A stretch of DNA of 64,000 nt, from the NCBI GenBank assembly GCA_002423615.1, contig DIKO01000049.1:58746-122745 (forward strand). Reading direction: 5' to 3'. The stretch comes from Desulfobacteraceae bacterium UBA5616 (lineage in GTDB: Bacteria > Desulfobacterota > Desulfobacteria > Desulfobacterales > UBA5616). Below, piece by piece: positions 43,235 to 51,708 of the stretch. Under the pieces are notes generated by a model, which saw only the letters and a list, made by a program, of their open reading frames with translations, was not told the origin of the DNA and did no database searches. Every line of letters begins with the position of its first letter. Positions within the stretch are counted from its first letter, which is position 1. The position numbers and the translations under genes are program-made.

Positions 43235-45166
43235 TCAGGCGACCTCCTTTTTCTCGATGGCGGCATTGGGGCAGATGGACCCGCAGACCCCGCATCCGAT
43301 GCAGATGACGTCATTGATTTCGGCCTTGCCTTTATCCTTGTTCCAGATGAGCCCGGGGCAACGGAAGATCCTTGTGCACAACCGGCCGCACCCGCAGCTT
43401 TCGCCCAGGCATTTTTCGGCCATCACCCGGACCTCGAATTTCTTTTTGGCTTTCTTCTCCGGACTGAGAGTACATATCTGTTTCAAAATCAAAACGTTAA
43501 CACCATTTTCCTCAAGTAGTTCAAAAAGGGCGTTCCGGGTGGATTCGATGTCAAAGGGATCGCTGATTTTCACCTTGGCACCGATGGAGCGGCAAACGGC
43601 TTCAATGCTGATGGCCGGAACTTCCTGGCCCATGGCGCCTGTTTTAAGGCCGGGATGGGTTTGAAACCCGGTCATGGCGGTGCCGCTGTTGTCCAGAAGG
43701 ACCATGGTGATATCCGATTGATTATGAACGGCGTTGAACAGGGCCGGAAGCGCCGATGCAAAAAAGGTGGAATCTCCGCAAACGGAAAGAACGGGTTGGT
43801 CCATGCCGAACTGTTTGAGTTTCCCGAATCCGCTGGCTACGCCGGTTCCGGAACCCATGGCATGGAGGGTCTTGGATGCGGAGAATCCCGTGGGCAGCGT
43901 GGAGAGGGTGTAGCATCCGATGTCCCCGCAGACAAAACCCTGGCGGTTGTCCATTTTCAAGACGTTGTTGATGGTCCAGAAGGAGGCCCGGTGGGGGCAT
44001 CCCGGGCAGAAGGTCAATTCCCGGTTGGGGGCCCTGGTAACGATTTCCCGGCTTCTTTGCACATAATCATCCGGCTGGGGCTTGTACTCCAGCCCCAGCA
44101 GACCGGCAAGGGCCTGGGTGACGATGTCCGGGTTGAGTTCCCCCACCATGGGAAGTTTCCCGTCCCGCTTGCCCATGATGGTCTTTATCCCGATCCGGGG
44201 CGCCATTTCCTGGGCCAGGATTTTCAGGTTTTCCTCGGTAAAGGGAATGACTTCCTCAACCACGAAAAACCGGTCCGTCATGGAGAGGTATTTTTCGATC
44301 AGCTTCGGGGGCAGGGGCCAGGTGGTGGCGAGTTTCAGCAGCCCCACCCGGTCTCCGGCATCCAGGAGACCGATGGCTTCCCTGCAGTAAAAATTGCAGG
44401 CCGAAGAGGTGACCAGTATCAGTTCAGGATGCTCGGGCCCCTGATAAGTGTTAAAAGGGGAATTTTCGAAACGTTCAACGGCTTTTTTCAACTTGGCATG
44501 CTGGAGACCGTGCTTGTAATCCACCGGCGCACTGGTAATGATGCCTTCCATCTCATCAAGGATGAAGCCGTCATGCTTGAACCCGGCTTTTGGGTTGACC
44601 TGCGGCAATTCGCCGAACTCCACATTACCGCTGGCATGGGAAAGGCGGGTCACGCTCCGGACAAACACCATGCTGTGGAGTTCCTCCGACAATTCAAAGG
44701 CCCACCGGGTTATGCCCTTGGCTTCCTGGAAATCTCCGGGTTCCAGAAGGGGGACTTCCAGAAGCCTGGCAAACTGGCGGGATTCCCCCTCGTTGATGCT
44801 GGAGAGTGCCCCGGGGTCATCGCAGGGAACGATCACCATGCCCCCGCGGGTACCGGAAAGCGCCAGGTGAAGCAGAAAATCCGACCCCACGTTCACGCCG
44901 TTCTGCTTCATGGGGCACATTGCCCTCAAGCCGGCAAAGGAAGCCGCCGCCGCCACCTCCATGGAGACTTTTTCATTGGTCGACCATTCCACGTAAAGGT
45001 TTCTGTTCCCGGCGACCTTTGAAAGGCTTTCGATGATTTCGGAAGAAGGGGTTCCGGGATACCCGGCGCACACGCTGACCCCGGCTTCCAGGGCGCCCCG
45101 GGCAATGGCCTCGTTTCCCATGAGAAGATAACGTTTTCCAGGTTCTCCATTGGTTAGAATTGACAT
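43235..45166 (-). CDS. iorA: Indolepyruvate ferredoxin oxidoreductase alpha subunit
   Basis: 643 aa. The PYR-type domain (MGNEAIARGALEAGVSVCAG, YPGTPSSEII) comes first, then a ThDP-binding part (CPGCPHRASF; VCGDSTFFASALPALFNAVH ... NSGTAMTG) and a C-terminal ferredoxin domain with CGCGRLC and CIGCGVCGSICP. This is the full IorA layout. It pairs with iorB downstream. The aryl-pyruvate could come from the hydroxyacid oxidised by LutABC. Confidence 0.93.
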   Translation of the reverse strand: MSILTNGEPGKRYLLMGNEAIARGALEAGVSVCAGYPGTPSSEIIESLSKVAGNRNLYVEWSTNEKVSMEVAAAASFAGLRAMCPMKQNGVNVGSDFLLHLALSGTRGGMVIVPCDDPGALSSINEGESRQFARLLEVPLLEPGDFQEAKGITRWAFELSEELHSMVFVRSVTRLSHASGNVEFGELPQVNPKAGFKHDGFILDEMEGIITSAPVDYKHGLQHAKLKKAVERFENSPFNTYQGPEHPELILVTSSACNFYCREAIGLLDAGDRVGLLKLATTWPLPPKLIEKYLSMTDRFFVVEEVIPFTEENLKILAQEMAPRIGIKTIMGKRDGKLPMVGELNPDIVTQALAGLLGLEYKPQPDDYVQRSREIVTRAPNRELTFCPGCPHRASFWTINNVLKMDNRQGFVCGDIGCYTLSTLPTGFSASKTLHAMGSGTGVASGFGKLKQFGMDQPVLSVCGDSTFFASALPALFNAVHNQSDITMVLLDNSGTAMTGFQTHPGLKTGAMGQEVPAISIEAVCRSIGAKVKISDPFDIESTRNALFELLEENGVNVLILKQICTLSPEKKAKKKFEVRVMAEKCLGESCGCGRLCTRIFRCPGLIWNKDKGKAEINDVICIGCGVCGSICPNAAIEKKEVA

Positions 45167-45181
45167 GATTTACCCCTCCTT

Positions 45182-46297
45182 CTATGCAAGAATCCGTTCC
45201 ACAACGGCTTTTTCGATTCTCATCATGGCCCGCTTTCCGTTTTCCGCGGTATTGAGCAACCCCTCTTCCATGGCCCCGGCAAGCGCCCTTTTTTTCTTGT
45301 TGGAGGCAGCGGCCGAAAGATGATCCAGGTTAACGGCCGGCATCTCCCGGATCGTCAGAAATCCCTGGGCAACGGCTTTATCCACAAGGTCTTGTCCGGT
45401 CCGGGTGCGGATAATCAGGGTGTTGAATTTGGGCTCACCCTCCAGGACCCCCACCGAAACATCGGCCCATTCGGAAGTCATGTCCGGACACAAGAGGCAG
45501 GTCCGGGGGACCAGAGGCCGGATTTCGCTCAACGGAATCTCAATGGTTTTTCCGCCCATGTCCAGCACGAGGATTTCCGCAGGGGGCGGGGGGATGTCCA
45601 TGGCCTTAATTCCCGTGATGTCCAGGCGGCTTGACAGATATGCGGCAAGCTTCCGGGTATCCAGTGCCCAGGTGCAGAACAGGCCGATTTTCAAAGCCAC
45701 GGAGTCCTTGAAATTTTCAGTATGAAGGGGGTTTATGCTCATCTGGGCCAGGGCCGTCATCTGACAGGGGGTGCCCACCACGCCTATTTTTTGAAATCCC
45801 TGTTTTACCCCCTGGTTGAACGCTGAGAGAGTCGGGGCCGCCATGTACTTGGAAGTCGTGAAACGGGCCACGGATTCGGATTCGGTTACGAGTTCTGCAT
45901 AAGGAATCAGCCCTGTACGACCGGTGAGAACCGCCGCATCCACCATTCCGTTCTTCATGGCAAAAGTCACCAGTGCGGAAACGGCACCGCCGGCCTGGAA
46001 AGGCGCGGGGTGAACCTTGTCTCCGGCCCTGGCGATCAGGATTTTTTCATGATGTCCCATGGGGCTTCCGTCATAGGGTTTGCCGAAAAGCGACATCGAC
46101 AGCTCGGTCAGGTCCGATTCCGTCTTGGGGCAATAGGCATGGCACCGGCCTTGCTGCACCGTGCAGGGAAATATCATGGCGGTTTTCCCCTTGTAGGTTT
46201 TAAAATAAGGGCAGAGGTCGACGCATGCCCCGCAGCCGATGCAAAGGTCTTTATTCAAAACATCTTCAACCAGTTCCTTTGAACCATACACTTGCAT
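45182..46297 (-). CDS. Coenzyme F420 hydrogenase/dehydrogenase beta subunit-like (FrhB/FdhB family) Fe-S flavoprotein
   Basis: 371 aa from ATG 46297, 9 bases after GGAGG (a GTG directly before it is also in frame). The N-terminal [4Fe-4S] motif is CIGCGACVDLCPYF, followed by FPCTVQQGRCHAYCP. The FrhB domain body has GVVGTPCQMTALAQMSIN and RTCLLCPDMTSEWADVSVG with further cysteines. Family members carry FAD and pass electrons between ferredoxin and F420, NAD or other partners. Here it would take electrons from IorAB. It is the first structural gene after iclR. Confidence 0.85.
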   Translation of the reverse strand: MQVYGSKELVEDVLNKDLCIGCGACVDLCPYFKTYKGKTAMIFPCTVQQGRCHAYCPKTESDLTELSMSLFGKPYDGSPMGHHEKILIARAGDKVHPAPFQAGGAVSALVTFAMKNGMVDAAVLTGRTGLIPYAELVTESESVARFTTSKYMAAPTLSAFNQGVKQGFQKIGVVGTPCQMTALAQMSINPLHTENFKDSVALKIGLFCTWALDTRKLAAYLSSRLDITGIKAMDIPPPPAEILVLDMGGKTIEIPLSEIRPLVPRTCLLCPDMTSEWADVSVGVLEGEPKFNTLIIRTRTGQDLVDKAVAQGFLTIREMPAVNLDHLSAAASNKKKRALAGAMEEGLLNTAENGKRAMMRIEKAVVERILA

Positions 46298-46343
46298 CAC
46301 ATGTATCCTCCTGTCGGATTGTTTCGGATAGTACGATCAGATG

Positions 46344-47126
46344 CTAAAGGGCATAAGCACGGATCTGAATTCCGGGCAGATATCCCATTTTATATGAAAT
46401 TTCCATGGCCGTCTGAATAAGGTCCGAAGCCAGGCGGTTCATTTGATCTCCGAACAACAGTTCCCCCTTGCCTGAAATGCTGATGGCGCCTACTGGAGAG
46501 CCGGTATGGTCCAGCACCGCCGCTCCCATGCAGGATACGCCGATGATAAATTCTTCCCGGTCAACGGCAAACCCTTTATCCCTGGCCTGGTTCAGTTCTT
46601 CCCTCAGGCGTTTCGGGTCTGTAATGGTATTGGGCGAAAAAGCGATAAGAGGAGTTGTGTTCAGATACCGGTTCAGTTGATCTTCGGAAAGGGCGGAAAG
46701 AATCGCCTTGCCCTGGGAACTGCAATAAGCCGGAAACCGTGAGACGAACTGCTGGGGCTGGACATTCGGGTAATTGGAGACGCCCCGGAATGTCATCACC
46801 ACCGAACCATTGTCCCAGATGGAGAGACTTGCCGTCATTCCGGTTTTGGCAGCCAGTTGCTGGGCGGACATGGATCCCACCTGGTTGATCCGGATATTGG
46901 AGGTAAACACGGAGCCCAGTTCGTAAAGTTTTCTGCCCAGGGCGTATTTTCGGGTTTCCGGATCCCGACTTAAAAATCCCAGGTCCATCATGGTCTGGAT
47001 GAGACCGTGTGCCGTGGGTTTTGGAAGCCCCATGGCCCTGCTGATTTCCGTAACCCCCATCCGGGGCTGTTCGGAGGAAAATAAGGATAGTATTTCAAGC
47101 GCCCTTTTTACGGATTGAATGCTCAT
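46344..47126 (-). CDS. IclR family transcriptional regulator
   Basis: 260 aa from ATG 47126. The N-terminal winged HTH (SIQSVKRALEILSLFSS; VTEISRAMGLPKPTAHGLI) is followed by the IclR effector domain (AYCSSQGKAILSAL; DREEFIIGVSCMGAAVLD; PVGAISISGKGEL). A TTG at 47162 is in frame but lies inside the operator palindrome, so ATG 47126 is preferred. It heads the minus-strand run to 33872 and probably controls it together with itself. The effector is likely a hydroxy- or oxo-acid of this pathway. Confidence 0.9.
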   Translation of the reverse strand: MSIQSVKRALEILSLFSSEQPRMGVTEISRAMGLPKPTAHGLIQTMMDLGFLSRDPETRKYALGRKLYELGSVFTSNIRINQVGSMSAQQLAAKTGMTASLSIWDNGSVVMTFRGVSNYPNVQPQQFVSRFPAYCSSQGKAILSALSEDQLNRYLNTTPLIAFSPNTITDPKRLREELNQARDKGFAVDREEFIIGVSCMGAAVLDHTGSPVGAISISGKGELLFGDQMNRLASDLIQTAMEISYKMGYLPGIQIRAYAL

Positions 47127-47143
47127 TGGAGATGGCCGGAATA

Positions 47144-47180
47144 GTTCGATAATGCCAAACAAGATTTGGTATTATTGAAC
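47144..47180. promoter_or_regulatory. IclR operator palindrome
   Basis: Two 16-bp arms (47144-47159 and 47165-47180) around a 5-base centre, with 14 perfect pairs and 2 G-T mismatches. The arm reads TTTGGTATTATTGAAC. It overlaps the end of the -10 box and the likely transcription start of iclR. Confidence 0.7.
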
Positions 47181-47207
47181 ACTAAAAAAAAGTGATGTTT
47201 TTGTCAA
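47179..47207 (-). promoter_or_regulatory. Sigma-70 promoter of iclR
   Basis: TTGACA (47202-47207) and TAGTGT (47179-47184) on the minus strand with a 17-base spacer. The -35 is perfect, the -10 weak, as expected for a promoter controlled by an operator directly beside it. Confidence 0.55.
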
Positions 47208-47216
47208 GGGCAAAAA

Positions 47217-47846
47217 TCAGTTCTCAAAAACTTCTCCCACAAGATCCGCAAGCCGCAGGGTGTGGCGACGGATTTCAGACTGACTCCGGCCGGGATAGCG
47301 CGCATAACTGATCATGATGCCGTTCAAGGCCGAGAAAAGGGCATGGGCCGTCAGCCTGGGGCTGGAATGGGTGGCGACGGCTTCCACGGCGTCCGTAAAT
47401 CGGTCCATGAGGGGCCTCATGACGGTGTCGAGTTTCCGGGCCGCTTGGGAGGACATGTCTCCGCTCAGCATGAAATGTCCCATCATCTGGTAAAAGGTCA
47501 TATTGTCGTTGAGATACGTGATATACAGGCTGCACAGCCGCTTCAGATCCGGTGGCGGGTGTGGCTCTTCCCCAGTCAGGATTCGGGTGATTTCTTCGGC
47601 ATAACCCAGAAATATATCCAGAAACAGTTCGATGAGATTGGGGTAATAATTATAAATGGTGCCGATGCCGATGCTGGCGGCTCGGGCGATTTCACGGACC
47701 GTTACGCTGCGGAAATCTTTCCGGGCAAAAAGCCCGCAGGCGGCTTCCAGGATCAGTTTTCGCCGGGTGTCTTTTTCCTGCTCTTTCAGATCCCGCAATC
47801 CGTATTGCGGGGCTCTGTTTTGCTTTTCCGAATCTTTCACCGACAT
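47217..47846 (-). CDS. TetR family transcriptional regulator
   Basis: 209 aa. The N-terminal HTH is RRKLILEAACGLFARKDF, TVREIARAASIGIGTIYNYY (~28-75); the C-terminal ligand domain is all helical. It starts 3 bases before the end of the decayed acyl-CoA dehydrogenase gene and is read from the same promoter at 48769-48797. Related TetR proteins near acyl-CoA dehydrogenases sense acyl-CoA. The gene itself looks intact although its operon partner is broken. Confidence 0.88.
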   Translation of the reverse strand: MSVKDSEKQNRAPQYGLRDLKEQEKDTRRKLILEAACGLFARKDFRSVTVREIARAASIGIGTIYNYYPNLIELFLDIFLGYAEEITRILTGEEPHPPPDLKRLCSLYITYLNDNMTFYQMMGHFMLSGDMSSQAARKLDTVMRPLMDRFTDAVEAVATHSSPRLTAHALFSALNGIMISYARYPGRSQSEIRRHTLRLADLVGEVFEN

Positions 47847-47849
47847 CGC

Positions 47850-48714
47850 CTATCCATGGATTCCGCCTTCAAAAACATTTAACATGTCTTCATCGGTAAA
47901 ACAACGCTCGCTCTCATCCGGATGGGTCGCATCATTTTCCATCTGCCTCCGGTCATAAGACGGATCGAGAACTTCGTTGTAGTACTCGTGCTGAATGAGC
48001 AGATTCATGATCTGGGTCGTTCCGGTCCAGATCATTCCCAGACGCGTGTCCCGCAGCGCACGCTCAACAGGGTAGACATCCGTATATCCGATACCCCCCA
48101 TGATCTGCATGGAATTGTTCACGATATCCCAGGCGGCCTGGGTGGCGAAACGTTTGGCTTCGCTCACCAGACGTCTGACATTGGGATAGTTTTCGTCCAC
48201 GGCCCGTGCCGCGAGATACGTGAGTGCCCGGGCCGCGTCGAGTTGGGTGATGGAGTCCGCCACCATGAAACAGACGGCCTGGTTTTGACGGATCGGTTTT
48301 CCGAAGGTGCGGCGCTGGTTGGAATACCGCACCGCCAGATCCAGCGCCCCCCACATCCCGAGACAGCCGGCCGCGGAAGTCAATCTTTCCGGTATCATCA
48401 TCTGATGGAAACACAAGGCCCCCCCATGAAGTTCGCCGACAAGATTTTCCCTGGGGACTTTAACATCGCGGAATACCAGCCGACCCGTGCCGCCGCCGCG
48501 ACACCCAGCTCATATCACGGCCCCCGTATTTTTTCGGAAAGCGGATACCGCGCAGATTCAAAGCCGCCAGCTTTTCCACAAACTCACGGGGGTAAACGAC
48601 CTCGTCCTTATCCATTTTCCGCAGAAAGTCGCTGCTGATCTCCTCTCGTACGAACCTGCGGGCCTGTTGTTTCAATTCCCGTTCTTCGGGCGTCAATAAA
48701 AAATCATACATCAC
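47850..48714 (-). pseudogene. Acyl-CoA dehydrogenase with internal deletion and frameshift
   Basis: The N-terminal piece (48714 to ~48502) reads FLLTPEERELKQQARRFVRE ... FPKKYGGRDMSWV. The frame then changes, and GGGTGRLVFRDVKVPRENLV in the other frame continues through AVRYSNQRRTFGKPIRQNQA and MQIMGGIGYTDVYPVERALR to the end at 47850. About 150 residues of the middle beta domain are lost at ~48495-48503. Both ends are well conserved, so the deletion looks recent. It cannot make a working enzyme. Confidence 0.82.
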
Positions 48715-48755
48715 TGCCTCCCATGAGCCGATTTTCGGTTAAAAAACTCTCATTA

Positions 48756-48787
48756 ATGAACAGCGTTCATAGTAATGAACATTGTTC
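48756..48787. promoter_or_regulatory. Tandem TetR operator sites
   Basis: Two palindromes with centres 19 bases apart: ATGAAC-AGC-GTTCAT (48756-48770) and GAAC-ATT-GTTC (48777-48787), both fitting ATGAACANNGTTC. They cover the spacer and -10 box of the promoter at 48769-48797. Confidence 0.7.
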
Positions 48788-48797
48788 TGGTTGTCAA
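48769..48797 (-). promoter_or_regulatory. Sigma-70 promoter of the acyl-CoA dehydrogenase remnant-tetR unit
   Basis: On the minus strand TTGACA (48792-48797), a 17-base spacer and TACTAT (48769-48774). It is a near-consensus promoter about 55 bases from the first start codon. The DNA from 48798 to 49071 shows no gene. Confidence 0.75.
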
Positions 48798-49071
48798 CTC
48801 TTATAATTATGGTCATCAGGGCAAAACCATATTTATTTTTGGAATGGAATTTGCGGTCCCCGTCTTTCCTGAAATCTCGGGAAAGGCTAACGAATTGGTA
48901 TGACTGCGATTGCGCTGTTACCTCATCTGAAATGTAGTGAAGGGGATTTCGAGAAATGAAATATTTGTTTACGATCCATTGAATTTTGTGCATAATCCGG
49001 AGACGCATCAGCCTGAAAAAACGCTGAAAAAAAATGGATCGCTTCTCCGGTTCTTCACACCGTCAATAGGG

Positions 49072-49095
49072 CAGGTCGGGATTCATATCCCGACA
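49072..49095. repeat. 24-bp palindromic repeat, copy 2
   Basis: Exact inverted copy of 39623-39646 (CAGGTCGGGATTC then ATATCCCGACA). It lies 46 bases upstream of the decayed GNAT gene. Confidence 0.8.
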
Positions 49096-49141
49096 TTAAA
49101 AATATCTTGAACTCCGCCTAAACCCCTGAAGGAGATTCATC

Positions 49142-49370
49142 ATGTTCAAAACCAGACCGGCAACGGAAACGGATGCCCCTTTTATCGCCTGGGTCATGCA
49201 GGAGGCGGCTCGCTCCCATCTTAAAATCGGTCGGCAACACACCCGCCAGGAAAGCCTATGAGAAGATCGGCTTCCGTGACGTCAAGCAGTACTGTCATCC
49301 CGACTTTGAAAAAGCTTTTGGAGAGCCGGGCATTGCCTGTATGCATCGGTTCTTGCAGTCGACTGAATAA
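49142..49370 (+). pseudogene. GNAT acetyltransferase with internal deletion and frameshift
   Basis: A good start (AAGGAG before ATG 49142) and N-terminus MFKTRPATETDAPFIAWVM are followed within 30 codons by a stop. The C-terminal end of a GNAT protein (GNTPARKAYEKIGFRDVKQY ... CMHRFLQ) continues in another frame to 49370. About 90 central residues with the acetyl-CoA loop are missing. Confidence 0.75.
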
Positions 49371-49393
49371 TCATTTAAAAAAAAGGAGACTCG

Positions 49394-49843
49394 ATGGAAG
49401 TTGAATATCAAAGGCTCGTTGGAAAACTGGCCGGGGCATGGCGTCTTTTATCGTCGGAATTTACGAATTCCAGAGGAGATGTGTTCTATCCGCTTGGCGA
49501 AGATGCCCAGGGTCAGGTAATTTTCACCCAATCCGGTTATATGTCCGGCCAGCTTCTGAGAAAGGGCCGTCCTGTATTTTCATCGGGCAATCAGGCTTCG
49601 GGAACACCGGAAGAAATCAAGGACGCGTTTGAAGGCTTTGTTTCCTATTACGGGCCGTTTGAACTGGATCTTGGTAAACACAAACTCATCACTCACGTAG
49701 AGGGAAGCCTGTTTCCCAACTGGGTCGGGGGGGATCAGGAGCGATTTTTTGAACTGCATGAAGACCGCCTGATATTAAAAACAACGCCCATTGCCATTGG
49801 CAATGATGAATTCGTTGGAGTGCTCATCTGGCAAAGGAAGTGA
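49394..49843 (+). CDS. Lipocalin-like domain protein
   Basis: 149 aa behind AAGGAG. The frame is intact: LAGAWRLLSSEFTNSRGDV at the start, then QVIFTQSGYMSGQLL and a closing strand FVGVLIWQRK, the pattern of the lipocalin-like (Lipocalin_5) domain of about 140-150 residues. There is no signal peptide, so it is cytoplasmic. Such proteins are thought to bind small hydrophobic compounds. It lies among decayed genes but shows no damage. Confidence 0.78.
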   Translation: MEVEYQRLVGKLAGAWRLLSSEFTNSRGDVFYPLGEDAQGQVIFTQSGYMSGQLLRKGRPVFSSGNQASGTPEEIKDAFEGFVSYYGPFELDLGKHKLITHVEGSLFPNWVGGDQERFFELHEDRLILKTTPIAIGNDEFVGVLIWQRK

Positions 49844-49855
49844 GAAAGGATCCTT

Positions 49856-50050
49856 ATGTGCGATACCCTCGTGGCCACCACGGATGTCACTCAGGACGGG
49901 GTTACGGTATTTGCCGAGAATTCCGACCGCGAACCCAATGAAGCGAAATTTATCCTCACCGGAGGACCTGGGATCGATATGATCGTTAAGCCGGCATGCC
50001 CGAACTTACATGACGGTAAATCGGGGCCAAGAATAAGGCCAACCCCTTGA
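49856..50050 (+). pseudogene. Truncated C69 peptidase / secernin-like N-terminal fragment
   Basis: MCDTLVATTDVTQDGVTVFA and KNSD-like ENSDREPNEAKF are the N-terminal nucleophile (Cys2) and first motif of C69-family dipeptidases/secernins (usual length over 400). Similarity ends near residue 35, and an unrelated 30-residue tail runs to a stop at 50050. The rest of the gene is absent. Confidence 0.65.
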
Positions 50051-50086
50051 ATGTTCTAAAATAAAATATAAGCAAAGGAGGGAAAA

Positions 50087-50839
50087 ATGGCTGACTGGAA
50101 ACAAATCGGCGAAACCTTGAAAAGTACGTTGCGATTAAGGACTGAACCCATCGGATATAAGAAATATGACTCTGCCGAAGAAATGGGGGAACTCAAAGAC
50201 GTCTTTCGGTTCGATCATGCCTACACCTTCTGCCAGGCCATATTCATGGCAAGGGTTGCCGGGCGGACCGTGGCCGTGGCAAGGGACAAAAAGCTCATCA
50301 CAAGGTGCTCCCAGTTCCACGGACTCCACAATGCCACGGAAGAAGAAATCGCGGCAGAGTCTAAAATGCTGTCCAAAACATGGATCGGAACCCCGGAGGA
50401 GGCCGTGGTGCAACTGAAGGAATGCCCCCGTATACCGGCGGGGAAGGGCGTCGCGTTATCCCCGCTCACCCGGAACAGCTATGAACCCGACGTGGTGCTG
50501 GTTTACGGAAATCCGGCCCAGATCATGCTGATCATGAACGGACTGCAGAAGGAAAAACACGAACGTTTCCGGTTTTTCTTTGTCGGTGAAGGATCCTGTT
50601 CCGACCACCTGGCCCAGTGCTACAACACCGGGGAACCGGCTTTTACCGTGCCCTGCTACGGGGAACGGTCCCTGGGCCAGGTAGCGGACGACGAGGTGGT
50701 CATCGCTCTTCCGCCGGATGCGGTTGAAAGATCCATTTCAGGAATGAAAAAGCTGGCCAGATTCGGTTTTCGGTATCCCGTTTCCCCCATTGGTGGATTT
50801 GCCGACCCATTGCCCATGTTTGCCTCTATTTACAGTTGA
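50087..50839 (+). CDS. DUF169 family protein
   Basis: 250 aa behind AAGGAGG. It carries conserved family features: LRTEPIGYKKYDS near the start, FCQAIFMARVAGRTVA, RCSQFHGLHNATEE, VVLVYGNPAQIMLI and CYGERSLGQVADDEVVIALP. DUF169 proteins are widespread in anaerobes and methanogens, without known function. Conserved Cys residues (FCQA, RCSQ, CSDHLAQC, PCYGER) could bind a metal or cluster. It stands alone between decayed genes and the enoyl-CoA hydratase gene. Confidence 0.82.
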   Translation: MADWKQIGETLKSTLRLRTEPIGYKKYDSAEEMGELKDVFRFDHAYTFCQAIFMARVAGRTVAVARDKKLITRCSQFHGLHNATEEEIAAESKMLSKTWIGTPEEAVVQLKECPRIPAGKGVALSPLTRNSYEPDVVLVYGNPAQIMLIMNGLQKEKHERFRFFFVGEGSCSDHLAQCYNTGEPAFTVPCYGERSLGQVADDEVVIALPPDAVERSISGMKKLARFGFRYPVSPIGGFADPLPMFASIYS

Positions 50840-50968
50840 CGTGGCAGAGGTTCTAAACTTCCGGGAACGCCCGGCCGGCGATTCGTCCTGACACCCCGAT
50901 GTGTGTGGGGAAACTTTAAAAATAAGGCCGCAGGGCGTTACGGCGGTACATTGGAAGGAGAAAAAATT

Positions 50969-51664
50969 ATGGCATTAGTTGAGTATTCGGTTGAAGGCAA
51001 TGCAGCGGTATTAACCATGAACAGCGGTGAGAACCGGTTCAATTTTCCCTTTTTCACCGAGATTTTCGATGTCCTGGATGAAATTGAGAAGAAAACGGAC
51101 GCCACGGTTTTGATCACGAGATCTTCAGACCCGAAAATCTGGTGCAACGGCATCGATCTGGACTGGTTGACGCCCGTTGTGCAAAACGGGAAACAGGCCC
51201 TGGCCAACAAATTCTACAGCCAGATGTATTCCCTTTTCAGGAGGGTGCTGACTTATCCCATGATCACCGTTGCGGCCATCACGGGCCATGCTTTTGCCGG
51301 AGGTGCATTTCTGGCCTTTTCCCACGATTTCCGGTTCATGCGGAACGACAGGGGATGGCTTTGCCTTCCGGAAGTGAACCTGAAGAAGACATTGGGTCAG
51401 GTTCTCATTGCGCTTGCCCGCCGGGCTCTTCCCGAATACCTGTTCGAGGAAATGGAGTTTACCGGAAGAAGGCTCACCGCTCAGGAATGTGAAGAACACC
51501 GCATTATCCGGAAGGCCTGTTCCATGGATGATCTGATGAAGGAAGCCCTTGCCTTTGCCTCAAACCAGAACAAGGACAGGGATATCATCCACCAGATGAA
51601 ACTGCAGACCCATGAGCGGCTTCTGGGAATTATTGACCAGACCATCAACTCCATGATGGCCTGA
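50969..51664 (+). CDS. Enoyl-CoA hydratase/isomerase family protein
   Basis: 231 aa from ATG 50969 behind GGAAGGAG (an upstream ATG at 50903 has no site). Crotonase fold of the short, delta-isomerase type: WCNGIDLDWL, GHAFAGGAFLAFSHDFRFM (oxyanion hole) and LCLPEVNLKKTLGQVLIALA. The Glu of the LPEV motif is kept. The missing C-terminal helices agree with delta3-delta2-enoyl-CoA isomerases. It is monocistronic and converges on the minus-strand TonB locus. Confidence 0.82.
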   Translation: MALVEYSVEGNAAVLTMNSGENRFNFPFFTEIFDVLDEIEKKTDATVLITRSSDPKIWCNGIDLDWLTPVVQNGKQALANKFYSQMYSLFRRVLTYPMITVAAITGHAFAGGAFLAFSHDFRFMRNDRGWLCLPEVNLKKTLGQVLIALARRALPEYLFEEMEFTGRRLTAQECEEHRIIRKACSMDDLMKEALAFASNQNKDRDIIHQMKLQTHERLLGIIDQTINSMMA

Positions 51665-51708
51665 TCATGCTCTTAAACGGCGGTTGGGACTGCCCCTCAT
51701 GGAAGCAG

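Noticed and set aside
43655..45022. 455-aa open frame on the plus strand inside iorA
   Set aside because: It lies wholly opposite iorA, which has all family motifs; Gly/Gln/His-rich shadow composition.
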